Of a stretch of DNA of 64,000 bases, positions 10,690 through 19,404 are shown piece by piece (position 1 is the stretch's first letter; every line of letters begins with the position of its first letter). Source of the stretch: Prorocentrum cordatum (taxonomy: Eukaryota > Sar > Dinophyceae > Prorocentrales > Prorocentraceae); the NCBI GenBank assembly GCA_963575745.1, contig CAUYUJ010018550.1, forward strand, positions 62,001-126,000, read 5' to 3'. Below the pieces are notes generated by a model that made no database searches, had not been told where the DNA came from, and was given only the letters and a program-made list of their open reading frames with translations. The translations under genes were made by a program, and so were the position numbers.

Positions 10690-11512
10690 ACAGTGTGACT
10701 CACCCAACCCCATACCGAATGACACTGATGCCTAGGCAATTCTTGACGCTTCGCGTATCCCCACCAGCCCATCCAGAAACGGCGCCCAGGTGAATGGAGG
10801 TGATCAGGGCAGCGAGGGAGCATACAGAGTAACCAAGGGCTGGGGAACCCGTCTTACCCAAGAGGGCGAGGATCGAGGAGGAATCGGAGGAGGAGGAGGA
10901 GGAAGAGGGCGATCAGAAGAGCCAGAGGCTTCTTGCGTGCCTCTTGGAATCTCTTCGGGCGTCATAGGAGGGGGGCAGGAGGGCGGGGGGGGGGGGGGGG
11001 GGGGGAACGTCGATCCTCCCCCGAGGCCCATCCCTCCCCCCCCCCCCCCCATCCACTCCCGAAAGATCTGGTGCTGGAGCTGCGTCGCGGACGGCCCCTT
11101 CAATCCGCGGTGGAAGGGGGCGCGGTGGAAACGGACAGGCACGGCGCCGTCGGCGCGGGCGGCGTCGTCGAGTGGCGGCTGCAGCCCCTACTGAAGGACC
11201 TGGCGCATAGAGCGCGATTGGCTGCTTCGGCAGTTTTTTCTTACTGAGCGTAGGTCATCGCCCCTCGAGGTGGCCTAGGACACCTCCTCTACTCTCCGCC
11301 CCATGCAACTTAATTTTTGACGCTTCGCGCATCCCCGCCAGCCCATCCAGAAACGACGCCCACGAGGGCTGACGGGGGGAGGGGGGGAGAGACATATAGT
11401 CAAGCAGCGCGCCTCTCGGGGCCATCTTAGAGAACGTCGATCAAGCAAGAGGGGGGCTTTACTTCTTGAAGGCCCCTTGGGGCGTCTTGGGGGCCTCTCG
11501 GCGGCCCCGGGG
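10690..11512. other. Low-complexity spacer
   Basis: Contains GGA, G and C runs around 10880-11050. The phrase TTGACGCTTCGCGYATCCCC, followed by CCAGCCCATCCAGAAACG, occurs twice (near 10742 and 11319), so part of this spacer is a dispersed repeat. No gene is visible. Confidence 0.6.
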
Positions 11513-11817
11513 CCCGCCGCGGCGCGCGGCAGTAGCTGACTGCGCCGCTAATCGGCTGCTTCGGCCGAACTAGGTTTGAAAAGTATTTCTCTTTTCCACC
11601 AACTTCCTCCTCCGCCTCTCCATCCTTCCTTCCTCCAGCCTCCGCCTCGTCGTTTTTTTGCAGGGGGGCGCGTCGTGCCGAAGCTCGATAGAGGACTCCG
11701 AGGGCCTCGGACTAAAGCTCTTGAGCTCCACCCTCCCCCCTTTTTATTATCTTCGCTGTCGTTGGGGTGCTCTGCAAGCGTCGATTGAGCTCGCGAGGCC
11801 GCGAATCGGGAATCAAC
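11513..11817 (+). repeat. Dispersed 300-bp repeat, copy 1 (5'-truncated gene end)
   Basis: About 90% identical by eye to 15120-15422. It starts with the last codons and TAG stop of the possible gene at 14685-15147 (CCCGCCGCGGCGC, then GGCAGTAGCTGACTG) and continues through ATCGGCTGCTTCGGCCGAAC to GAGGCCGCGAATCGG. Here the upstream coding part is absent, so this looks like a 5'-truncated copy of a gene 3' end. Confidence 0.75.
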
Positions 11818-12290
11818 GGGACCAAGATGCACGTGGAAGTGAAACAAACGACCCACCCATGAGACTTTAAACAATCGAGCTCGCAGTTCGCGAGAACTAA
11901 AACCACTGATCACTGCGGCAGGCGGGCGCGCGGGCACGGCCGAAGCAGCCAGTGGAATCGCCCCCCGTCTGCGACGCGGTGCTAACATATCTGCGTCGAT
12001 TTTCGGGTCGAAATCCAAGCGAAAACGGATTCTCGCCAACATCACCCATTGCCCCTTGTTGTACACAGTACGATCCCATTGTGCAAACCGAAGGCGTTCG
12101 GGGTGTCTTAGGTCCCCCTGAGGGATCCCATGGTCATATGTATAACGGGCCCACGATGGCACCCGGGGGGGGTCCTCCTCCATGGCGACTTGAACCTGAA
12201 TGCTATGATATACTGTGAGATGCTATGCCTTGCTACTGCTTATCACGCATGCGCGAGCTCGGGCACGCGCTTGGGGGACAATGCAATCGC
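11818..12290. other. Spacer, no gene seen
   Basis: Mixed-composition sequence. The stretch 12225-12310 is related to 12910-12995 (GCATG..GCTCGGGC, then AATCGCCCGGG-CCTCGAAG), so part of it belongs to a dispersed repeat. I find no supported gene. Confidence 0.5.
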
Positions 12291-12600
12291 CCGGGGCCTC
12301 GAAGAGGACCCCGTCGGGCGACGCGCGCGCACTGCAGGCTTGCGGCGTCGATGCGACGTCGCACTTGGAGGCGCAGCGCGCTCGACGCTGGACTGTCTCC
12401 TCCTTGCCCCAAGAACCTCAGCGCTGCATTCTCGCCGTCGTCGCCACGTTAATGAATGTTGTGTTGATTGGGAAGGGAACGTGATGAGGAGAGCTCTGCG
12501 CTTCTTGGTGGCCACTATGGGTTTGAAGGGAGGCCCCGATCACTTAACTTTTGTTTACCTACTGTCCACACATAAACAACCACATTTGTTTTCACTGGCG
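12291..12600. repeat. Dispersed 310-bp repeat, copy 1
   Basis: Shares GGGCCTCGAA, GTCGATGCGACGTCGCACTT, CCTTGCCCCAAGAACCTCA and CATAAACAACCACA, in the same order, with 15913-16235. The other copy has a short insertion near 16085-16105. Confidence 0.8.
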
Positions 12601-13084
12601 TCTACGAGAAAGGGGAGGGGGCAGACAAGGAGGAGGATTTGAAGACTCTCGTGGGCCTTTGGGGCGCAACTTAATTTCCAGGGGATGCCCCGAGCAACCC
12701 GATTAACTACGCCAACAAGCAAACTATAACACCCAACACGATGGAACTGCGCGCGGCGCCGCGGGGCATTTGATCGGCAGCCGCGCGCGCCGTCGAAACA
12801 TCGACAAACCCGTGAGGCGGTGGGAGATGAGCTGTTACATGCAATGACCTGTTATTGTAAATTTTGGTATGATATGCTATTATATGATATGTCATGCTAT
12901 GGAATGCTAGCACGTGGTGTTGCTACTACGCATGAATGTGCTCGGGCGCGCGCCTCGGGGGCAATTTAATCGCCCGGGACCTCGAAGGCTTAACCTCGGG
13001 GGGCGGCGGCGCCCGAGCATGACGAATTACGCCGACCACGTCGAAATACCAAAGCTTTTTTATATTAAAAGATTGACTAGATGG
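12601..13084. other. Spacer with repeat fragments
   Basis: Contains an ATGATATG-rich AT stretch (12865-12905), a fragment related to 12225-12310, and at 13030-13085 the phrase CGAAATACCAAAGCTT, which recurs at 16256-16271. No gene is visible. Confidence 0.5.
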
Positions 13085-13290
13085 GGTAAGCTTGGAAGCT
13101 TCTTGAAGGCCTCATGGGGCGTCTTGGGGGCCTCTTGGTGGCCCCGGGGGCCTCTTGGAGCACCTTGGGTGCTTCGGGGGGCCTCTTGGGGCCTCTTGGG
13201 GGCCTCTTGGGGGGCCTATTGGGGGCCTCTTGGGGGCGTCTCGGGCCCTCCTGGGCGCCTCCTGGGGCCCCCCCTTTCAACCGCCATCTC
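13085..13290. repeat. GGGGCCTCTTGG-type tandem repeat
   Basis: Many imperfect copies of GGGGGCCTCTTG. Open frames encode only GLLGASWG-like repeats. Confidence 0.85.
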
Positions 13291-13539
13291 CTCCCTCCAC
13301 GGCGCGTGCGCGCTCCACCAGTCCTCTGACAGTTGAGCGACAACCAACTTGGTTGTGGGGGTGCCCCTCCCCCGTGGCTCCGAGACGGCCCCTGCGACAA
13401 CCCGAGGCGTCGCCATCAGCATTCAACCGCTCATCGTGGCCCCAATGGTTGGCCCAATCATGATCTACACACTCCTTGCATCGTCATTCGCCCGCCCGTC
13501 CCACCTCAAAAGGTTAGCCCGGGCCCAGCGATTGCCGCC

Positions 13540-14140
13540 GCTGCTGGCACATGGCGGCCGCCGACGGCGGCGCCGGCATCGTCTACACCTTGGTAATGGC
13601 CATCATCGTCGGCGGCGCAGTCCAGAGCGCGATTGCGACATGGCTCTGGGAGTGGCTGTGTCCGAAACGTCCGACGCCGACTGGCGCCGCGACCATCCGC
13701 GCGGCGGCGCCGACGCCGGCCGACGCCATCCACATGGCGGCGCCGCCGCCGACAGCGACGCCGACGCCAGCGGCGCCGACCGACGCAGCGGCGCCGCCGC
13801 CGATGCCAACGGCGCCGACGCAGATGCTGATGACGCGAACGGTATCTACGCAGAGCCAAACCATTTAAAAAGGGGGTGGACTCAGCCTCGGCCCATGGCC
13901 CTCCCGGAGCACTTTCACGGCGTAGGGCTGATCGACCCTGTTTGGGATCCGCGCCGTGGCTGACCCAGGACACGGCGGAATTGCACGGGCTCTGGGAATT
14001 GACGCATCGGCTGCTTCGGCCGCCGTAGCATTGAAGAGACACATCGCCATCGCAACCTCCATCTTCGCTCTCTCGTTCCTCCGCCTCGACTTCCCCTTCT
14101 ATCATGTGTCCTTCTGCCCCTCCCATCCCTCCCCTGCGAT
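13540..14140. other. GC-rich trinucleotide region, no gene supported
   Basis: GCC/GAC/GCG-rich DNA at 13540-13870 gives Ala/Asp/Arg-rich frames on both strands. A single phrase, CGGCTGCTTCGGCC, also occurs in the repeats at 11513 and 15120. I do not support a gene. Confidence 0.5.
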
Positions 14141-14199
14141 GCGAAATATCACTGGTGGCCCCCCCCCCTCCCCCTGCCCCCCCCCCCCCTCCTCAGTGA

Positions 14200-14400
14200 G
14201 ATACTTCGCGGAGGCCCGAAAATATAGGTTCAGCACGGATGCCCCAGAAGGACGCATTTTATAGGTTCAGCCATGATAGGCTCAGCACGGAGGCCCGAAA
14301 ATGACCCATTATAGGTTCCGCAAGGAGGCCCGAACATTGCCCATTATGGGTTCAGCTTGAATGGGCCCTCCCCCTCATGCTTTGAATGGGCCCTCCTCCT
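14200..14400. repeat. Short degenerate tandem repeat (GGAGGCCCGAA..TATAGGTTCAGC)
   Basis: Four imperfect units containing GGAGGCCCGAAA and TATAGGTTCAGC or a variant, spaced about 35-60 bp. A C-rich tract precedes them at 14160-14190. Confidence 0.7.
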
Positions 14401-14684
14401 CATCAACACTCCCTGCTCCGACGCGCCACGGGCCACCCCCACTCTGGCGTGGGCGGGCCATTGGCTGCTTCGGCCACGCCGCTCTCATCCTCCTTCTCCT
14501 CCTCCCTAGCCAGTTTCTGGTTCGATTTGAAAGGGGTTCAATTTTCGTTTACCGACATGAACGGGCCGCCCCGTGACCGGGGCATGCTGCGCGGCGCAGA
14601 TTGCGTTCGATACCATGTGTCCGGCCCCTGCGGCGGGCCCTGCACCTCCCGCCCGATATTGGCGCCGAGGCAGCTGGGGGGCCC

Positions 14685-15147
14685 GATGCCGTCCTACGAG
14701 GACGCGGCTCAAGCCGCGAAGATCCGCCGGGACGTCGAAAAGGCGCACGAGGTGGCGAAAGACACGGTCAACCTCCTGAACGGGATAGGCGCCGCGGCCA
14801 AGATGATGGGGCAGATGTTGGCTGGGCACCAGGTCGAGATCTTGAGCATCGAGAATGACTTGCTTGGGCATGGTGGTATGCGTTATGCTGCTCCGCTCCG
14901 CATTTTGCGGCCCTCGGCTCATCGGTTGCGGGCCAGGCTGATCACGGGGCCGGCTGCCCAATTGAACCAGATCACGGCGATGTTGACCCAGATCAAGGTT
15001 CTCGAGAGGCTTGCGGAATATCCCGATGACGCCGCAGATGTGTTTGGCCCGTGGGTCGACGCCGACGCCGCCGACGCCGATGCCGACGCCAGCGCCCGCC
15101 ACGGCGTCTCTGAGGCGGAGCCCGCCGCGGCGCCAGGCAGTAGCTGA
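14685..15147 (+). CDS. Possible terminal exon, helical protein of unknown function
   Basis: The open frame extends upstream to 14386, but protein-like sequence begins around the ATG at 14685. It reads MPSYEDAAQAAKIRRDVEKA, then ILSIENDLLGHGG and QITAMLTQIKVLERLAEYP, and ends with an Ala/Asp-rich tail (DADAADADADAS) and a TGA at 15145-15147. Heptad-like spacing suggests a coiled coil. The 3' end and following DNA are shared with 11513-11817, so this gene or its 3' end is multicopy. Function unknown. Confidence 0.35.
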
Positions 15148-15422
15148 CTGCGCCACTAATCGGCTGCTTCGGCCGAACTAGGTTTGAAAAATATTTCCCC
15201 TCCTCCACCGACCTCCACCTCCGCCTCTCCATCCTTCCTTCCTCCAGCCTCCGCTTCATCGTTTTTTACAGGGTGCGCGCCATGCCGAAGCTCGATAGAG
15301 GACTCCGAGTGCCTCGGGCTAAAGCTCTTGAGCTCCCCCCTCTCCCTTTTTATTATCTTCGCTGTCGTCGGGGTGCTCTGCAAGCGTCGATTGAGCTCAC
15401 GAGGCCGCGAATCGGAAATCAA
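15120..15422 (+). repeat. Dispersed 300-bp repeat, copy 2 (gene 3' end plus downstream DNA)
   Basis: Partner of 11513-11817. This copy stays attached to the upstream coding sequence, so it is likely nearer the source. Confidence 0.75.
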
Positions 15423-15912
15423 TGGCCGCGAGGGCGGGGAGGGCCGCCGCTCCCCCCCCGCGCCCCAGGGAGCACGGCCGCCCCGCGGGGGCAAGAGGGG
15501 CCGCCCCCTATTCATGTTTCGCCCGATTCACCATGGCAACATTTGAGTTGCTGTGTTCCCGCCTTGTAAGGGCGAAGTCTTCGTCCCAAGGGGCGAAAGA
15601 CACGGCGCTGTTGTTGTGCGACGCGCCGCCGCATTCGGACGCCCTGCATGTGTCATGTACACCATCCCTTCCTCCTTCAACTCATCGAGCCCCCCCCGTC
15701 CCCCCCCTTCTTTATTCCTGATCCCCCTCCTTCCTCGCCCCCATCGATCGTCGATCATATAGGAGTTCCAGCGCACCAGCGCGAGCGAAGTGCTAGTGCG
15801 GTTGAGGTGCCGGCGCGGTCCATGATGCGTGCAAAAAATGCGCCCGCGGGCGCGTGGGGGTTGTCATCATCCCCTTTTTTCTGGGCCCTCGATCCCCATT
15901 TCCTCGTTCTCT
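15423..15912. other. Spacer, no gene seen
   Basis: GC-rich sequence with C-runs near 15690-15710. No supported gene or named repeat. Confidence 0.5.
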
Positions 15913-16290
15913 CCGGGGCCTCGAAAAGGACCCCTCGGGCGACGCGCGTGCATTGCTGGCTTGCGGTGTCGATGCGACGTCGCACTTGGAGGCGTCTTGC
16001 ACTCGACGCTGGACTGTCTTCTCCTTGCCCCAAGAACCTCAACGCTGCATTCTCGCCATCGTCGCCACGTTAATGAATGATGTGTTGATATGGATAGTAG
16101 AGAAGGATTGGGAAGGGAACGTGATGAGGAGAGCTCGGTGCCTCTTGGTGGCCACTTAAGTTCGAAGGGAGGTCCCAAACACTTAACTTAATTTAACATA
16201 CTATCCACATATAAACAACCACAGTTGTTTTTATTGAAACCGATTGGCGACCACATCGAAATACCAAAGCTTAGGAACACGGATTAGATG
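15913..16290. repeat. Dispersed 310-bp repeat, copy 2
   Basis: Partner of 12291-12600, extended to 16290 by a segment (CGAAATACCAAAGCTT, then GATTAGATGGGGTAAG) that in the first locus lies at 13030-13085. The two loci therefore share a longer ancestral repeat that has been interrupted at the first locus. Confidence 0.75.
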
Positions 16291-16307
16291 GGGTAAGTCG
16301 TAGGAGC

Positions 16308-16880
16308 TCCGCAGCCCCCCAGGGAGCCGCGAGGTCCCGCAAGGATCTGCGTCATTGCTTGTTCCGGTGGACCTTCCAGGAGCCCATGGAGGTGGCGGCA
16401 TTTGCACAGTTCGCAGCCCCCAGGGAAACAGCGAGATCCCGCAGGGATTTGCATAACTACTCACTTATCTGGAACCCCCAGGAGCCCACGGACGTGGCGA
16501 CAATTGCACAGTTCGCAGCCCCCCAGGGAGCCGCGAGGTCCCGCAGGGATGTGCGTGACGACCCACTCCGCTGTACCTCCCAAGAGCCCATCAAAGTGGC
16601 TGCAATTGCGCACTTCGCAGCCCCCCAATGAGCCCGGGAATCTCGCAAGGATTTGCGTGATTACCCATTCTGGTGGACCGTCCAAGAGCCTACGGAAGTG
16701 GCGACCATTGCGCAATTCGCAGCCCCCCAGGGAATTGCGAGGTCCTACAAGGATGTGCGTGATTACCCGCTCCGCTGGACCTTCCAGGAGGCCACGGCGG
16801 TTGCGACAATTGCGCAGATCGCATCGCCCATGGACGCTGCGACTGTTGCGCAGTTCGCAGCCTCCCAGCAAGAAAGGCAG
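16308..16880. repeat. 102-bp tandem repeat (34 codons), about 5.5 units
   Basis: Units begin at the phrase CGCAGCCCCCCAGGGA and recur about every 102 bp (near 16308, 16417, 16517, 16617, 16719). Because 102 is a multiple of three, the plus strand reads a 34-residue repeat containing QEPTEVATIAQFAAPQG, interrupted by one TGA at 16629. The minus strand reads an uninterrupted repeat containing GSLGGCELRN. Neither is a protein repeat I recognise. It may be a minisatellite that happens to keep frame. Confidence 0.75.
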
Positions 16881-16889
16881 GAGGCAGGG

Positions 16890-17070
16890 AGGCAAGGAGG
16901 CAGGATGAGGGGGAGGAGGAGGAGGAAAGGGGGAGGAGGAGGAGGAGGAGGAGGAGGAGGAGGAGGACGAGGAGGAGGAGGAGGAAACGGAGAAGGAGGA
17001 GGAGGAGGAAGAGGAGCAGGAGGAGGAGGAGAAGGAGGAGGAGGTGGAGGAGGAGGAGGAGGAGGAGAGG
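16890..17070. repeat. (GGA)n tract
   Basis: Nearly pure GGA/GGAGAA repeats. Frames encode poly-Gly or poly-Ser only. Confidence 0.95.
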
Positions 17071-17554
17071 TTGGAGACCACAGTGCCCTATTCCAAACGA
17101 GGAACAAACCAGAGGGAGGGCTGGGACACAGCGGGCGTCGGGGGAGAGGGGTCGTGGAGGTGGTCCGCCGCCTCTGGGCACTCTACGGGCCACTTGAGAG
17201 CCCGAGAGCAGCGGGGGGCCTCCAGGAGGACACGCTTCCCCCCCTTCTGGACTCCGGGCTAGCATCTCGTCCCACCTCCGCCCGGGGGAAGGCCACCTGG
17301 TCCATCACGACCCACCCGGTTCCGTCGAGAGACCCCCTTTCCTTCGTATAGAGAGGTATCGGGGGCGGCAAAGAGGGGGATGATGACTAGGGGGGGTGGG
17401 TATCATGGCGGGGGCCATGATATTTCCCCAGATTTCATGGCGCCTCTTCTTGTTTCATTACGTCCCTGGCCACACCCCCTGGGCTGCGCACATGCCGCTG
17501 GCTATGATTTGCATCCCCCCGTCTTGGACGCCCCCCTTTTTGCTGCCCCCGAAG
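17071..17554. other. Spacer upstream of the EF-hand-like gene, no gene seen
   Basis: Unique sequence that ends in a pyrimidine tract (17531-17550) and the AG at 17553-17554, a plausible splice acceptor for the next exon. Confidence 0.5.
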
Positions 17555-18033
17555 GTAATCGACGGGAACAAGTACGACCGTGCTCTGCTGGAGAATGCTG
17601 AGGAGTTCGCTGCGGACGGGCAGATCGGCTACCCGGAGGCCAAGCAGCTCTGGCAGGACGCGCAGGACGGCAAGGGCGTGACGGACATCGAGAGGGCGAC
17701 GCTCGAGTACGCCCTGAAGACCTACAAGTTTACGCCGAAGGCCAAAAACTTCCTGACCACCTACCTGGCCGCAGGACTCGAAAAGCAATCATCGGCACAC
17801 GCATAAGCTGTAAGAGCTGCGCGCAGAGGCTCGAACGTTTACGCTTATGCAGCTGTTTTCTGACACTCCGATCAGGACAGAGCAAGTCCTACTACAAGGT
17901 CGTGGACGGGGTGAGGTACGACCGCGAGCTGCTGGAGTCGGCCGAGAAGGCCGCGGCCGACGGCCAGGTGTCGCTCCCAGAGGCCAAGGAGCTCCTGGCC
18001 TCCGCCGCCGACGGGAAGGGCGTGACGGAGACG
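17555..18033 (+). CDS. Two exons of a protein with tandem EF-hand-like repeats
   Basis: Exon 17555-17774 encodes VIDGNKYDRALLENAEEFAA, then DGQIGYPEAKQLWQDA, DGKGVTDIERATLEYALKTY and KFTPKAKNFL. Exon 17876-18033 encodes a second copy: VVDGVRYDRELLESAEKAAA, DGQVSLPEAKELLASA, DGKGVTET. Each repeat has two helix-loop-helix units with a DGxIxxxEA-type loop, like degenerate EF hands, so calcium or partner binding is possible but unproven. The 101-bp intron (17775-17875) has the same six bases, CAGGAC, at both borders and is read as GA-AG. It keeps the frame (GGA is rebuilt from G and GA). The second copy stops exactly where the exon at 30368 resumes (EKATL), so I infer that the gene continues there. 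The 5' exons are not identified. Confidence 0.55.
17775..17875 (+). other. Predicted 101-bp intron with direct repeats at its ends
   Basis: CAGGAC spans both splice borders (17772-17777 and 17873-17878). With donor GA and acceptor AG the two repeat-bearing exons join in frame. Such border repeats are a known feature of dinoflagellate introns and introner elements. Confidence 0.5.
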
Positions 18034-18250
18034 GAGATCGGAGGGAGGAGAAGCGACCTTGAGCTCCTTTCGTCGTGCAGCAAAAACTCACGACGGGAGG
18101 TATGCGGCAGCTGCCTGCCCCAAGGGGCCCTCAATGGGCCCCGAAAGCGTCAACAACGGCTCGGGATGAGAACCTGGCCTTGCGGAGAGGATCTAGACCT
18201 CCGGAGACCGGTGGCCATGCGGTGGCGGAAATCACGACGTCGACGGTATG

Positions 18251-18460
18251 ATTGGACGCCCGAAATGGGTACGGAAAAATTGGGTACAATGCCCAACAAC
18301 AAATGTTGTCCCAAACCAACAGCAGCCGCTGTTGGGCAGGCGGCCCTCTGTTTCAAATAGACACAGGCCGCGGCGGCGTGGACAGCGAGCACTGTTCAAA
18401 ATGAGCAGGAACTGCTGTTGGGCATTGTACCCACTCTTTCCGTACCCATGTCGGTCGTCC
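18251..18460. mobile_element. Foldback element with 45-bp inverted repeats
   Basis: The left arm (about 18258-18302) holds TGGGTACGGAAAAATTGGGT then ACAATGCCCAACA. The right arm (about 18413-18456) is its reverse complement with roughly five mismatches (TGTTGGGCATTGTACCC, then TTTCCGTACCCAT). An inner hairpin, AACAGCAGCCGCTGTTG, lies at 18318-18334. It has no ORF. It looks like a MITE-type or introner-type non-autonomous element inside the inferred intron of the EF-hand-like gene. Confidence 0.6.
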
Positions 18461-18567
18461 CGAGTATGGGGGCAGCGCCGCCAGCCAGCGACCTCCATCG
18501 AACAAGAATACCTATACGACCACCCTGCGGGTGATAAGGAGGTGAGGGGGGAGGGGGAACCAACGTC

Positions 18568-18737
18568 TCACTCAATCGATCTCGCTATCGATCTCACAGT
18601 CGATCTCACACTTGATCTCACTATCGATATCACTATCGATGTAACAATCGATCTCACAATCGATCTCACATTCGGTCTCACATTCGGTCTCACTATCGAT
18701 CTCACTATCGATCTCACAATCGATCTCACAATCGACG

Positions 18738-18771
<34 letters not shown>

Positions 18772-18787
18772 CATCATCATCATCATC
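18568..18787. repeat. 12-bp tandem repeat (ATCGATCTCACA) followed by (ATC)n
   Basis: About 14 copies of a 12-bp unit such as CAATCGATCTCA or CATTCGGTCTCA run to 18737, then (CAT)n reaches the left end of the retroelement. The same two repeat types lie at 29286-29690 beyond its right end. Confidence 0.9.
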
Positions 18788-18843
18788 ATGCTTCTTCTAT
18801 TCTCTGTGAGCAAGCTCCTGCTGTCTCCGCAGCTTCTCTGCCC
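18788..18843 (+). repeat. Split direct repeat A1
   Basis: Begins ATGCTTCTTCTATTCTCTG and ends CTTCTCTGCCC. Same as 29038-29093. Confidence 0.9.
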
Positions 18844-18879
18844 AAGTGCCCCCCCGTCGGCCGCGCGTGCGGACGCCTT

Positions 18880-19404
18880 ATGCAGGCGGTCGCACAAGCG
18901 GCTCTCGGGGGCGCTGGGGAGATCTTCTTCAGGGGGCTGCGGGCCGCGCTCTACGAGCGGCTCGTGTCTGCCCCCCTCTCTGTGCTTCAGGACCAAGGGC
19001 CTCCTGCGCCTGCCTGGTCCATCCAGCAGGCGGACTCGTCCGAGGGTGAGGGGGCTTACTGCCCCCTCCCTTCGGCGGGTTCCGCCTGCCCCACCGTCTG
19101 CCTCGGGCTGGCGGTGGATCTGAGCGGCGGGGTCTCTCCCTGGCTGCTCAGCACGGTCGTCGCCCTCCTTTGGGTGACGGCCGCGTGCAGCGCCTGCGCA
19201 GGCTGCTGCATCGGGCTGCTGGGCCCGTACGTGTGGCGGAGGCTCGGGGCCTCCGCCTGGCCGCGCGGTGCGGTTCCTGCTTCGCCTGAGCAGGACCGCC
19301 GTGCGGCGCGAGCGCTGGCTTACGGGGTTCCGCCTCGGCCTCGAGCGCTCGAGCGGGCAGACGCCCAGCATTCGGGCGGCAGTTCCCACGACAGCGCCCA
19401 TTGA
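18880..19404 (+). CDS. Small ORF upstream of gag, predicted membrane protein
   Basis: 174 codons from the ATG at 18880, only 37 bp after A1. Its stop overlaps the next start as TGATG at 19402-19406, the arrangement used for termination-reinitiation. Residues about 80-110 are strongly hydrophobic (SPWLLSTVVALLWVTAAC, then CAGCCIGLLG), a likely transmembrane segment with several cysteines, followed by a basic tail. I know no named DIRS/Ngaro protein like it. It could be a real accessory ORF or just the element leader. Confidence 0.45.
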   Translation: MQAVAQAALGGAGEIFFRGLRAALYERLVSAPLSVLQDQGPPAPAWSIQQADSSEGEGAYCPLPSAGSACPTVCLGLAVDLSGGVSPWLLSTVVALLWVTAACSACAGCCIGLLGPYVWRRLGASAWPRGAVPASPEQDRRAARALAYGVPPRPRALERADAQHSGGSSHDSAH

